A DNA stretch of 64,000 nt, taken from NCBI GenBank assembly GCA_017938625.1, contig JAGBBD010000011.1, positions 1-64,000 of the forward strand. The letters are read 5' to 3'. Position numbers and translations under genes: made by a program. The number at the start of each line of letters is the position of its first letter. Position 1 is the stretch's first letter. Below, one piece after another: positions 8,113-16,480 of the stretch. The notes below the pieces were generated by a model. It searched no databases and was not told the origin of the DNA. It saw only the letters and a list, made by a program, of their open reading frames with translations. Source of the DNA: Oscillospiraceae bacterium (GTDB lineage: Bacteria; Bacillota; Clostridia; Oscillospirales; Oscillospiraceae).

Positions 8113-9588
8113 TCATTCCTTTCCGCTCAGAATTTTGAACCCAGAGGCCTCAAGCATCTCGTTGCACTCGTCTATAGGGTGCGTGTAAAAGCCCGTGATG
8201 AAGAACTGGTACATCATGTGCTCCTCTGATCCAGCGCGGAAGGATAGGCCTGCCGCATTGATGAGGTGCATGCTCAAAAGCGGATGAAGATGAAGCCCGA
8301 TGCAAATGGAAACAACTGTTTTCAGAGTCACGTTGTAATCAGGGTTGGTACGGAGCCGCTGTATAGTCTTCGGATTCAACCGGGACTCTTCAGCCAGTTC
8401 CTCCTCCGTGACCTCTGCCCACTCCATAATTCTAATCAGAGAATCCGAAAAGGTCATGGGAAGTGTTTTTCTAAGAGCGATAATTTCCTTGTTGACCTCG
8501 GAAAGTTTGGCCGCTTTTTCCGTTACACTTGTGCTGCTGCCTTTTGCGAACTGCGCCTCAAAAAATAGGCCAGAATTAACGTCACGATACAGGACGCACT
8601 CCTTATAGAACTGCTCCCCGTATTTGTTGGCGTGAACGAGTTTCAAGTCGAAGGTCAAACAGCACTCATCCACATGGAGACGCCCGTATTCGGTGAGCGT
8701 GGGAGAGCCTTCCTTGTTTCGGGTGACATACTTGGGATGATTCAAGCACACGTGGGCATCAACATAAACATAATCGCCAGAGAGCGCGGCCTCTCTGAGG
8801 TTCATGTTGATCATGGTTTGTACGATGGCGTCCTGATAGCCGATGCTGTATGTCTGGTTTTTGGCCAGACTGCCTTTCTTGAAAGCGTGCGGCTTCACAT
8901 ACCGCCCGTCAATGAATGTGAAGGTACCAACGGCTTCTTCGTAGCCGACATCGACCATGCGAATTTTTGCAGCGTGTCTGGAAACGCAGAAGAAAACGGC
9001 CAGCTCATCGATAACGTGCTCCATGACGTCTACGAGCTCGTAGGTGTTGAGGAGCTGCTCATATTTAACGATAAGTTCCCGAGCTTTTTCTTTGAACGGC
9101 TTCACAGGCATTTGGATTCGCGGAGCCAAGGATGTGGCTTGCCACTCCATCCACTCATTAGCGCTACGAGAAGTTTCTTTCTTGATGCCACCGACTACGA
9201 TACATTTAATCTGTGTTGCGGATGCATTGTACAGCCGCTCAAGTTCAAACGCCTTACTGTGACGATCCCAGTGGACGCACTCATGAACGATGGTATTGTT
9301 TACACAACCCAGATTCCGCAGCAGGTATGCCTGCGGATCTACGACGATGGTCCCTGCATCAAAGTGACAGTTCACCAAAGCACCCGCTTCGGCATCATAG
9401 ACCTCTGAATCTGCCTCGGCAAAAAAGATCTGTCCAAAAACAGAAAAGTCCTCTGTGATGCGCTGCATCACAATTTTCAAACCCATACGCTTGGTGAGTT
9501 CCACGGTGTCCAGTGGCATGGGTCTGTCCAACGCCTCGGGATAATACTTTCTCAGAAAATCAGTAGCAGCATCCTCCAGTTGCGTTGC
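8113..9588 (-). pseudogene. ImmA/IrrE-like metalloprotease with C-terminal HTH, 5'-truncated
   Basis: The homologous part begins near LEDAATDFLRKYY and contains a zincin motif HECVH in a VHECVHWDRH context, typical of ImmA/IrrE endopeptidases that cleave repressors of mobile elements. The C-terminal third holds an HTH-like region (TEEELAEESRLNPKTIQRL). The frame stays open to 9888, but the extra 5' codons are simply antisense to the serine recombinase fragment at 9594-9861, so the native start has been lost. The first in-frame ATG inside the conserved part is at 9519. It may still be translated from there. The frame itself is intact for about 490 codons. Confidence 0.65.
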
Positions 9589-9593
9589 ATAAA

Positions 9594-9861
9594 GAATCGG
9601 GACGAAAGCCTCACCCAACGCTATGAAGCAGCAACTGCGAAACTGGACGAACTTCAAAAGGAACGTGCCCTCCGGGTCAGACAGGATAAGGCCATAGTGC
9701 TGTTCATCCGCACTCTCAAGAAACAGCCGGATGTGCTGGATGCCTGGGACGACACGATTTGGACGGTGATGGTGGAGAAGGCAATTGTTCACCGGGACGG
9801 CAAGCTGACCTTTGTGTTTTGGGGCGGCACAGAGATTGCGGTGGAAAGCAAAGCAGCATAG
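9594..9861 (+). pseudogene. C-terminal fragment of a large serine recombinase
   Basis: The plus frame encodes an LTQRYEAATAKLDELQKER coiled coil followed by VLDAWDDTIWTVMVEKAIV and FVFWGGTEI, the characteristic C-terminal end of large serine recombinases of Clostridia integrative elements. The catalytic resolvase domain and recombinase core are missing, so the fragment cannot be active. It abuts the truncated ImmA-like gene head to head, which marks a rearrangement junction near 9590. It indicates that an integrative element once resided here. Confidence 0.8.
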
Positions 9862-9911
9862 GTCTTGAAGCGGCTTCAATCTGAACATACGTGAAAAGCC
9901 AATCTAACCAG

Positions 9912-9945
9912 AAAGCTCTCTTGTTTCGGCAAAGAGAGCTTTTTA
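9912..9945 (+). terminator. Terminator after recombinase fragment
   Basis: Stem AAGCTCTC/GAGAGCTT with a loop of about 13 bases, followed by a run of T residues. Confidence 0.75.
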
Positions 9946-9950
9946 CAATC

Positions 9951-9979
9951 TACGACAAAAAACACACAAATTACGACAA
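9951..9979 (+). promoter_or_regulatory. Paired TACGACAA direct repeats, putative LytTR operator
   Basis: Two exact TACGACAA copies (9951-9958 and 9972-9979), 21 bases apart start to start. This two-helical-turn spacing is known for AgrA/LytTR-type regulators. A TATAAA box follows at 9996-10001. The same motif pair, spaced by 20, occurs on the minus strand at 30115-30143. A LytTR regulator is encoded at 11554-12276. Binding is an inference. Confidence 0.5.
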
Positions 9980-10009
9980 CGCGACTTATTCTTCATATAA
10001 ACTTGATAG

Positions 10010-10216
10010 AATTATCTGTGCTACTTCGGTGTACTGGTACTCAATGTGTTTATCTATACGAAAATAGATTATAGATTTGGTGTGGTCATCAATTCTCTGT
10101 CATCTGTGTTTGTGATGATTCTTTCCCGCATACTTCTGCGAGAAGTGATCACAAAGCGTCGTATTTACGGTAATATCATTGTTGTGATCGGCATTTTAGT
10201 ATTTACTTTGTTTTAA
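10010..10216 (+). pseudogene. C-terminal fragment of an EamA/DMT-family transporter
   Basis: The frame ending at the TAA at 10216 encodes LCYFGVLVLNVFIYTKIDY, then SLSSVFVMILSRILLRE and a final hydrophobic helix. This is the last two or three TM helices of an EamA-type permease (the LSSVF...LSRILLRE pattern is typical). A TAG stop lies immediately upstream in the same frame, and no N-terminal part exists, so this is a remnant of about 68 codons. The putative LytTR operator lies just upstream, which suggests that the ancestral gene was under its control. Confidence 0.65.
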
Positions 10217-10265
10217 AAAAGACCTACCGCAGGTGATACCGATCGTATCACTTGCGGTAGGTTAT
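10217..10265 (-). terminator. Terminator of the GHKL/LytTR operon
   Basis: Long stem ACCTACCGCA-GTGATAC / GTATCAC-TGCGGTAGGT. On the minus strand it is followed by a run of six T residues. It lies just downstream of the kinase stop at 10282 and may work bidirectionally. Confidence 0.85.
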
Positions 10266-10281
10266 TTTGGTTGGCGCAGCT

Positions 10282-11544
10282 CTATTTCAAATTCAAAATG
10301 ATTTTTGCAGAGAAAATTCCGTCCTCGGCGGTGAAATCATACATGCCTTCGTACTTGGTTGCTGTGGCAATAACAGAGCGAATACCAACACCAAAGTTAG
10401 ACTCATCAAAGGCAAGATTTGCTTTGCAGGGGTTTTCTACTTTGACCACCAGACGTTGGGCACTTTCTTTGATCAGAATATCTATGCGCTTATCGATCTT
10501 TTTTAGCTTTGCGGTGGCGTTGATCGCATTTTCAAAAAGATTGGCGATCACGATCACAAGATCTCGTGGAAGAACACTAAGATCGCGGCTGCCATCGGCA
10601 GAGATCGTTACGCAGATCCCATTTTCTTTGGCGCGCCTTTCATAAACGGTCAGTACAGTATTCATCGTCATATTCTCACAGTAGCGCACTTCACCCCGAA
10701 CCTCGTTATCACTTTCCACAAGGCTGCCAAGGTATTCTTTCACGCTCTCCAGATCGCCGTTGTTGGCATATTCCAGCATCATCAGATTGTGATGGCGTCT
10801 ATCATGTCTTGCGTGGCTGTCTGCGGCACGCTGTGCGTTTTCTGCTTCGATCTGCGCAACGAGTAGCTTGTTTTGCGTTTCCACAGCTTTCTTCATTGCC
10901 GCTTCGGACAGGCTATTGATATTTGAAAAAATAACGGGATACACAGATAGAATCGAAATGCTTAAAAAAACGAATGTGATAAACGCAGAACCGGTGAAGC
11001 CTGACAGTCTTACCGGGAATATCGAGGACAAAATGATGGTGATGAGAAAGACAATATTCACGAAGATCAAAGGTGCCCAGCCTGTTGTAATGTTCTTAGC
11101 CGCTTTGCGGCACAAAGGGCAAACACAACGAAGAAAATAGATCACAATACCGAACAGTAAAACAGCTTGAACGAGCACGGTGAGCGACCAGTGCAGCTCA
11201 CTAAGCATATCCTTCACAATAATAAAAGGCGCCGTAATAATACAGAAGAATATGGAATAAGTCATCATCGTAAAAATTCTTTGCGCAAGCTTGTCTTTTG
11301 TAGTGGCAAAGAATATCACATACTGACCGACAAGAGGAAAAATAAAACCAAAGAAGAACTGCAACGGCCAGTTCGCCAGAGAAGTTTCAGTGTAGAACAG
11401 AAGCGCAGTTTGAAGCACTATCCAAGCGCCCCAAATGATATAGGTGGTCTTTTTGCTATATTTGAGGTTGGAGGAATAAATGCCTGCAGTAGCGTGCGCC
11501 ACAAGTATGAGCATAAGTTCTATAATCGTTCCGATCATACTCAA
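10282..11544 (-). CDS. GHKL-type sensor histidine kinase, AgrC/ComD-like
   Basis: About 420 residues. Six to seven TM segments fill residues 1-205, as in peptide-sensing AgrC relatives. A linker helix leads to the dimerisation box (ARHDRRHHN, His-247 to His-252 as candidate phosphosites). The GHKL ATPase follows, with N box LFENAINATAK and G box FGVGIRS. The start is either TTG at 11544, five bases from an AGGAGG site, or ATG at 11538. It lies 9 bases after the LytTR regulator gene, its likely partner. No agrD-like peptide gene or agrB is visible, so the ligand is unknown. A C-terminal fragment of a second copy lies at 30154-30260. Confidence 0.88.
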   Translation of the reverse strand: MSMIGTIIELMLILVAHATAGIYSSNLKYSKKTTYIIWGAWIVLQTALLFYTETSLANWPLQFFFGFIFPLVGQYVIFFATTKDKLAQRIFTMMTYSIFFCIITAPFIIVKDMLSELHWSLTVLVQAVLLFGIVIYFLRCVCPLCRKAAKNITTGWAPLIFVNIVFLITIILSSIFPVRLSGFTGSAFITFVFLSISILSVYPVIFSNINSLSEAAMKKAVETQNKLLVAQIEAENAQRAADSHARHDRRHHNLMMLEYANNGDLESVKEYLGSLVESDNEVRGEVRYCENMTMNTVLTVYERRAKENGICVTISADGSRDLSVLPRDLVIVIANLFENAINATAKLKKIDKRIDILIKESAQRLVVKVENPCKANLAFDESNFGVGIRSVIATATKYEGMYDFTAEDGIFSAKIILNLK

Positions 11545-11553
11545 TGAAACCTC

Positions 11554-12276
11554 CTATCCTTCACATTGATAATCCCAAAAGGCCTTCTTCAGCTCGGCGT
11601 ACTTGCCTCGCGGTATGGGTATTGTAGTGTTGTTATAAAGGTGTACCTCGGATGAGGATAAATTCTTGATATTACGAAGATTGATAATATATGAACTTCC
11701 CAAGCGGACAAAACCGCCGTTCTTAGCCAGCGTTGTGAAAAGCTCCGAAACAGTGGCTCTGACTTTCAGCGTCCCACCGTCATTCATGGTGATATACTGG
11801 TAATGGTCATGTGCTTCGGAATACATAATGTGGTTTGCATTGATGCTCTCAATGCCATTTTCCGTTTTGACCCGGATCAGTCGCTCCAAGATCTTTTCCG
11901 CCTGCTGGATCGCAGCCTCCATCGCTTCATAAAGCTTTTTAGGATCAAGAGGTTTTATCAGATAACGAAGCGTTCCTGTTTCATACCCTTGCGGCGCGTG
12001 TTCGACAGAGGTAGTAAGAAACACAATTGGGCTTTCGATCCCTCTTTTGCGAATATTCTTCGCAAGATCTGTTCCCATTTCCTCGCCGATGTAAACATCA
12101 AGGATAAAAACATCAAAAATTTTTTCCTCATCCATTGCGTTCCTGAGTTCCCTTGCCGAACCAAAGGAAACGATCTCAAGTGTTTGATCGTTCTTCTTTT
12201 CGGCATACCTCTTTATGTGTTGCGAAACTTCATCGAGCATTTTCTGTTCGTCATCGCATAGGGCAATTCGGATCAC
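11554..12276 (-). CDS. LytTR-family response regulator, AgrA-like
   Basis: 240 residues with a GTG start preceded by AAGGTGG. The receiver domain has the CDDE acidic pocket at 7-10, phosphoacceptor Asp in FILDVYIG (about residue 57), TTS and the Lys of LIKPL. The C-terminal LytTR DNA-binding domain (about 135-235) contains the expected NHIMYSEAHDHYQYI and FVRLGSSYIINLRNI blocks. It is co-transcribed with the GHKL kinase from the TATAAT at 12330-12335. LytTR proteins bind paired direct repeats, and the TACGACAA pairs at 9951-9979 and 30115-30143 are candidate sites. Confidence 0.92.
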   Translation of the reverse strand: MIRIALCDDEQKMLDEVSQHIKRYAEKKNDQTLEIVSFGSARELRNAMDEEKIFDVFILDVYIGEEMGTDLAKNIRKRGIESPIVFLTTSVEHAPQGYETGTLRYLIKPLDPKKLYEAMEAAIQQAEKILERLIRVKTENGIESINANHIMYSEAHDHYQYITMNDGGTLKVRATVSELFTTLAKNGGFVRLGSSYIINLRNIKNLSSSEVHLYNNTTIPIPRGKYAELKKAFWDYQCEG

Positions 12277-12329
12277 TGCGCCACCTTCTTTCGATCGACA
12301 TTCAAGGGCATATGCCCCCTGAGAATTGT

Positions 12330-12335
12330 ATTATA
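12330..12335 (-). promoter_or_regulatory. -10 box of the LytTR/GHKL operon
   Basis: Minus-strand GGTATAAT, about 55 bases upstream of the GTG start at 12276. No good -35 hexamer is seen at 17 bases, so the promoter may need an activator. Confidence 0.6.
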
Positions 12336-12391
12336 CCAAAAAACAGCTCATTTTTCCATGCGTACACATCCCCTGCGATTCGGTGCTGAGA

Positions 12392-13206
12392 TTACTTGTC
12401 GGATTTGAGGGTTACATACGCAGTGCCGCCCGAATGATAGCTTTCTGTTACAAGAGTTCCGTCAATTATTTCATGAATCGTTTCACCACATGTATCGCAA
12501 GTCGTGCTTCTTGTCCAGAAAACAGCGTCAACCTTGCCGCTTGACAATGCCATCGGTCTTGCACCTGTATCAATCTGAACAAGCTCAAAGTTTATCTGTG
12601 CACGATTAGCAATTTCGGCAAGAAGTGCAATATTGAAGCCTGCTGCCTTACCGTTAGAAGCAACAAAGTCCATAGGAGGAACGTCGCCGGTTACTCCAAT
12701 CTTGATGGTTCTTGCACCGTCAAATTTAGGAAGGTCTTTTGCTTCGGGATCACTTTCGATGTATGCCTTCAAATCATTTTCGATAAGTTTATCAAGAGTG
12801 CCGTCCGCTTTCATTTCCTTGATAGCGTTGTTAAGAATGTCATAGACATCTTTGTTGGAATCCAAGGTCATCATAGAATAATGATCTGTTCTATCTCGTT
12901 TAACAGAAGTTAGATTCTCATTGCGGGCAATGATATATGCAGCAGAAAACTCTTCAGCAAAAAACCATCGATCTTTCCGTTTTCCAAGTCCATAAGTGCA
13001 GCTGAAAGGTTGCTATAATAGATAGTTTCTCGGTTGAGGGATTCTTTTTCTTTCTCTTTGTGCTCGTTGTGTTCGCTTGAAGAAAATCTCGTCGTACTGT
13101 CTGCTCCAACCACGCCACGCTTTTCCACGTTGTCATCCTTACCACCGCAAGCGGCGAGGGACAGTACCATAAGCACTGCCAAAACAAGTGCCAAAAATCT
13201 TTTCAT
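12392..13206 (-). pseudogene. ABC transporter solute-binding lipoprotein, frameshifted
   Basis: This is a paralogue of the intact 273-residue protein at 15188-16009. The N-terminal piece (13206 to about 12910) has a lipobox LAACGG and runs to ENGKIDG. A frameshift at a six-A run (12959-12964 on the plus strand) then throws it out of frame. The matching continuation (YIIARNENL, then MMTLDSNKDVYDILNN and GVTGDVPPMDF) is open to the stop at 12392. Restoring one base gives a full-length protein. It may be a real pseudogene, a phase-variable run or a sequencing error. The two lobes are in permuted order, as in the intact paralogue. Confidence 0.8.
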
Positions 13207-13230
13207 TGTTTTTCCTCCTAAATTTTGTTT

Positions 13231-13390
13231 TTAGGCTTCTCCTTGAGGAGAAGCTGTCACCGCAAGGTGACTGATGAGGTGTCGCCCACCGCAGTGGGCG
13301 TTATTTTTTTGCACGGATGCTTTGCATCCTACACCTCATCCGTCATTTGCTTCGCAAATGCCACCTTCCCCTCAAAGGGAAGGCTTTTTT
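13231..13390 (-). repeat. MITE-like palindromic intergenic repeat
   Basis: Long imperfect inverted repeat: GGCTTCTCCTTGAGGAGAAG...GATGAGGTG at one end and CACCTCATCCGTC...CCCTCAAAGGGAAGGC at the other, with small internal hairpins (GCCCACCGCAGTGGGC, TTTGCTTCGCAAA). It occupies the whole gap between the GlnQ fusion and the frameshifted binding-protein gene. A diverged relative (CACCTCGTCCGTCACGCTTCGCGTGCCACCT) lies at 37694-37795. It could act as an attenuator within the operon. Confidence 0.7.
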
Positions 13391-14480
13391 AGATTTCAAT
13401 ACTGATTTTGTTTGTGCCGTTCTCGTAGGAATGGCTGTATTTTTGTGATGTTCTCTTAACGATCATAACGCCCATCGGCTCCTCATCCTCGGAAAGAGCA
13501 AAGGGGTTATACTCTTTGCCCTTCGCATTGATGCCCAGCCGTATGCACTTTTCGCTTTCGGAATACTCGATTGAAAGGTCGGTGTCGATTTCGCTATCTG
13601 CACACTTGAACATTTCGTAGATCAGTTCCTCGGCGCAGAGCTGTAAGCGGTATGCCGCTTTCGAGCCAAGTCCGTAACGCTCGCCGAATGTGGTGATGCT
13701 ACCGTGAAGCTCCATCAGGTCAAAATCACGGCTTTCAATATGCATGGAGATAAACTTCAGCTTTTTAATGAAAGCAATGGTTTTTTCCTTTTTGGGATTG
13801 TCAAAGATTTCGGCAGGTGTGCCTTGCTCGTAAACGCCCTTGTCGGCAAGGAACATAATGTGGCTGCCAATCTCTTTGGCAAAGTTCATTTCGTGGGTAA
13901 CGATAATCATTGTCATGCCTTTTTTGGCAAGCATACGCATGGTGGCAAGAACCTCACCGACCATGGTGGGATCGAGTGCCGACGTCGGCTCGTCAAAGAG
14001 CATGATCTTCGGCTCCATCATAAGGCATCTTGCGATTGCTACTCTCTGCTTCTGACCGCCCGAAAGATTTGCAGGCATTGCGTGGAGCTTGTCGAGCAGA
14101 CCGACCTGCTTTAAGAGGTCTTTTGCCTTGGCTACCGCTTCCTCACGGGGCATTTTAAGGAGCTTTGTGGGAGCGAGTATCATATTTTCCTCAATGTTCA
14201 TGTGAGAGAACAGATTAAAGCTCTGATACACCATACCCATTTCACGACGGATAGAGTCAATGTCCGCACCCTTGGCGGTGATCTCACGGCCAGCAATGAA
14301 AATCTGACCTTTATCGGGCTTTTCCAAAAGCTCAATACTGCGGAGCGTTACGCTCTTACCGCAACCCGAACCGCCGATGATCACAACAACCTCACCCTCG
14401 GAAACGTCAAAGCTGACATCCTTTAAGACTTCGAGATTCCCGAAAGACTTACAAAGTCCTTTTACTTCAATTAAGCTCAC
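13389..14480 (-). CDS. GlnQ-type ABC ATPase fused to RsbW-like domain
   Basis: 363 residues. Residues 1-240 are a complete polar amino-acid ABC ATPase: Walker A GGSGCGKS, Q-loop VYQSF, signature LSGGQKQR, Walker B IMLFDEP, H-loop VTHEM. Residues about 245-363 are extra. They resemble an RsbW/SpoIIAB-type HATPase domain: the helix LQLCAEELIYEMF matches the N-box helix but without its Asn, then YNPFALSEDEEPMGVMIVKR and a C-terminal strand NKISIEI. Fusion of an anti-sigma-like fold to an importer ATPase is unusual. The GTG start overlaps the permease stop. It energises the permease at 14477. Confidence 0.85.
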   Translation of the reverse strand: MSLIEVKGLCKSFGNLEVLKDVSFDVSEGEVVVIIGGSGCGKSVTLRSIELLEKPDKGQIFIAGREITAKGADIDSIRREMGMVYQSFNLFSHMNIEENMILAPTKLLKMPREEAVAKAKDLLKQVGLLDKLHAMPANLSGGQKQRVAIARCLMMEPKIMLFDEPTSALDPTMVGEVLATMRMLAKKGMTMIIVTHEMNFAKEIGSHIMFLADKGVYEQGTPAEIFDNPKKEKTIAFIKKLKFISMHIESRDFDLMELHGSITTFGERYGLGSKAAYRLQLCAEELIYEMFKCADSEIDTDLSIEYSESEKCIRLGINAKGKEYNPFALSEDEEPMGVMIVKRTSQKYSHSYENGTNKISIEI

Positions 14481-15151
14481 CTCGACGCACCTGCCTTTCT
14501 TTTCCCCACTCTGTCAGACAGGGCAAAAATACCTGTTACCAAATAGGACAGTCCGAGATAGATGATCATACCGACGATAATCATAAAGAGTGGTTGCATT
14601 GTCCTTGCGGAAATGTTGTTGATGACTCTTGTGAGGTCGGTTATCGTTACGTAGCCCACCACGCTCGTCCATTGGATGAGGTTGATGATAGTGGACTGAT
14701 ACACAGGCTTTGCAATTTCTGCCGCCTGCGGCAAGGTCACGTAGCGGAACGCCGCAAATCCCGAAAAGCCAAGTGTACGCATGGCTTCCACCTGTCCTTT
14801 GTCGGTGGCATCAAGGGCGGAGCGCATCAGCTCTGCGATATAGGCCGCCGTGTTCAGACCGAAGGTGATCATGGCTACCACAAGGGCATCCATATCGGTT
14901 TTGGCAAACACCACGTAGTAGAAAAGCATCAGTAGCATCAGTACGGGTGAGCCACGAAGCACCGCTATGTAAATGGATGCAGGGATTTTTAAGATTTTGT
15001 GTTTGCTTCTTCTCATAGCACAAACCCCGCTACCTAAGAGCGTGCCTAAAACGAGGGCGAAAAAGGAGATCTGAACGGTTGCCCAAAGTCCTTCCAAGAT
15101 CGTCAGCCAAGCTCCGCCGGCTATGAGAAGATCATAAAACTTTTGAAACAT
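14477..15151 (-). CDS. Amino-acid ABC transporter permease
   Basis: 224 residues, HisM/GlnP family. It has about five TM helices and the EAA cytoplasmic loop (QVEAMRTLGFSGFAAFRYVTLPQA), which contacts the ATPase. The ATG follows AAAGGAAG. The gene sits between the binding lipoprotein (37 bases upstream) and the ATPase fusion (4-base overlap downstream), forming a complete importer of binding protein, permease and ATPase. The substrate is probably a polar amino acid, but it cannot be specified. Confidence 0.92.
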   Translation of the reverse strand: MFQKFYDLLIAGGAWLTILEGLWATVQISFFALVLGTLLGSGVCAMRRSKHKILKIPASIYIAVLRGSPVLMLLMLFYYVVFAKTDMDALVVAMITFGLNTAAYIAELMRSALDATDKGQVEAMRTLGFSGFAAFRYVTLPQAAEIAKPVYQSTIINLIQWTSVVGYVTITDLTRVINNISARTMQPLFMIIVGMIIYLGLSYLVTGIFALSDRVGKRKAGASR

Positions 15152-15187
15152 GGCTATAATCTTCCTTTACTCGTTTTGTGTATGAGA

Positions 15188-16009
15188 TTACTTGTCGGAT
15201 TTAGGGATTACGAGTGCATTAGTATCAGAAAAATAGCTTTCGGTTACAAGAGTGCCTTGGATTGTTTCTGCAGCTTCAGAACCACACACAGTACAAGTAA
15301 CGCTCTTTGTCCAAAAAACAACATCAACTGTGCCGGAAGAAAGTGCCATAGGTCTTGCGCTCGTTTCAATCTGAACAAGCTCAAAGTTTACCTGTGCGCG
15401 GTTTGCAATCTCGGTAAGCAGAGCAATATTGAAGCCTGCTGCCTTACCGTTAGTTGCAACAAAGTCCATAGGAGGAATATCACCTGTTACGCCAACCTTG
15501 ATAGTCTTTGCACCGTCAAAGTGAGGCAGATCTTTGGGTTCCGGATCGCTGTTGATGTATGCCTTCAGCTCGTTTTCAATGAGGCTTGAAAGAGTGCCGT
15601 CCTCTTTCATTGCCTTGATAGCATTGTTGAGGATGTCATAAACTTCTGTGTTAGTGTCCATTGTCATCATAGAAAAATTTGCAGTTCTATAGTCTTTAAC
15701 TACAGTAAATTTTTCGTTGCGAGCAGCCACATAGTCAGCTGCATATCCTTCAAGAACAAGTTTGTTAATCTTACCGCTTTCCAAATCCATAAGCGCAGAA
15801 GTGAGTTTGTTGTAATTCACAAACTTGTCATTGCTATTGGTGGGATTGGCATTATCCTTTTGCGTGTGTGCAAGGTGTTCTTCTGTGTTCAAAGATAACA
15901 TATCGCCTGCATCAATAAAACCAATCTTTACAACATCATCCTTCCCACCACACGCAACGAGGGAGAGGAGCATAAGTCCTGCCAAAATAATTGCTAAAAA
16001 TCTTTTCAT
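15188..16009 (-). CDS. Solute-binding lipoprotein with permuted lobes
   Basis: 273 residues. Lipobox LVACGG at about residue 20. The sequence after it resembles lobe 2 of SBP_bac_3 proteins (ALMDLESGKIN, then NAIKAMKEDGTLSSLIEN). Only after about residue 160 does the usual N-terminal lobe-1 signature appear (TIKVGVTGDIPPMDFV...GFNIALLTEIA). Canonical family members have the opposite order, so this looks circularly permuted, like the three units in the protein at 26817-29771. The protein is tethered outside the membrane and should deliver substrate to the permease at 14477. The frameshifted paralogue is at 12392. Confidence 0.8.
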   Translation of the reverse strand: MKRFLAIILAGLMLLSLVACGGKDDVVKIGFIDAGDMLSLNTEEHLAHTQKDNANPTNSNDKFVNYNKLTSALMDLESGKINKLVLEGYAADYVAARNEKFTVVKDYRTANFSMMTMDTNTEVYDILNNAIKAMKEDGTLSSLIENELKAYINSDPEPKDLPHFDGAKTIKVGVTGDIPPMDFVATNGKAAGFNIALLTEIANRAQVNFELVQIETSARPMALSSGTVDVVFWTKSVTCTVCGSEAAETIQGTLVTESYFSDTNALVIPKSDK

Positions 16010-16069
16010 TTCTAAAAATCTCCGGTTTTTAAATTAAAAATTATTCATTATTCATTTTACATTGTTCAT

Positions 16070-16480
16070 TTATTTTAGCGATTTTTTTATCGTTAAAATA
16101 TTCTGTCCGTCTTTATATTCATAGGTGACTTCGTCCATGGACTTTTTCACCATGAAGATACCAAGGCCGCCGATCTCACGTTCATCGGCAGAAAGGGTGG
16201 TGTCGGGATCGGCTTTTGCAAGAGGATCGTAGGGCACACCGCTATCGATGAATGTGATCGTAGCGCACAGGGGATCTTCTGCCACTTCCACGCGAATGGT
16301 GGCATCACCGACCGCGGGAGTGTAGGCATAGTGGGAGATGTTGCCGAAGATCTCATCAATAACGATGTCGATCTGCATCTGGGCTTTCATGGGGCAATCG
16401 TAGCTTTCCAGCTGTTCGTTTACGAAGTCCGTGACTGCATCAATGTTTTCGATCACTGCGGCAATGGTCAGCTCTTTCAT
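16070..16480 (-). CDS. RsbW/SpoIIAB-type serine kinase (anti-sigma-like)
   Basis: 136 residues, a stand-alone HATPase_c_2 domain. The N box is intact (IDEIFGNISHYAY), as are the G1 region FIDSGVPYDP and the glycine lid GGLGIFMVKKSMDEV. In known systems such kinases phosphorylate a Ser on a STAS protein and sequester a target when the STAS partner is phosphorylated. The STAS partners are presumably the proteins at 19232 and 19564. The gene overlaps the PP2C phosphatase stop by 4 bases. No sigma factor is encoded nearby. Confidence 0.92.
   Translation of the reverse strand: MKELTIAAVIENIDAVTDFVNEQLESYDCPMKAQMQIDIVIDEIFGNISHYAYTPAVGDATIRVEVAEDPLCATITFIDSGVPYDPLAKADPDTTLSADEREIGGLGIFMVKKSMDEVTYEYKDGQNILTIKKSLK

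Noticed and set aside
9594..9888. N-terminal 100 codons of the open frame of the ImmA-like gene
   Set aside because: They are antisense to the serine recombinase fragment and show no similarity to metalloproteases, so the gene was called truncated at about 9588.
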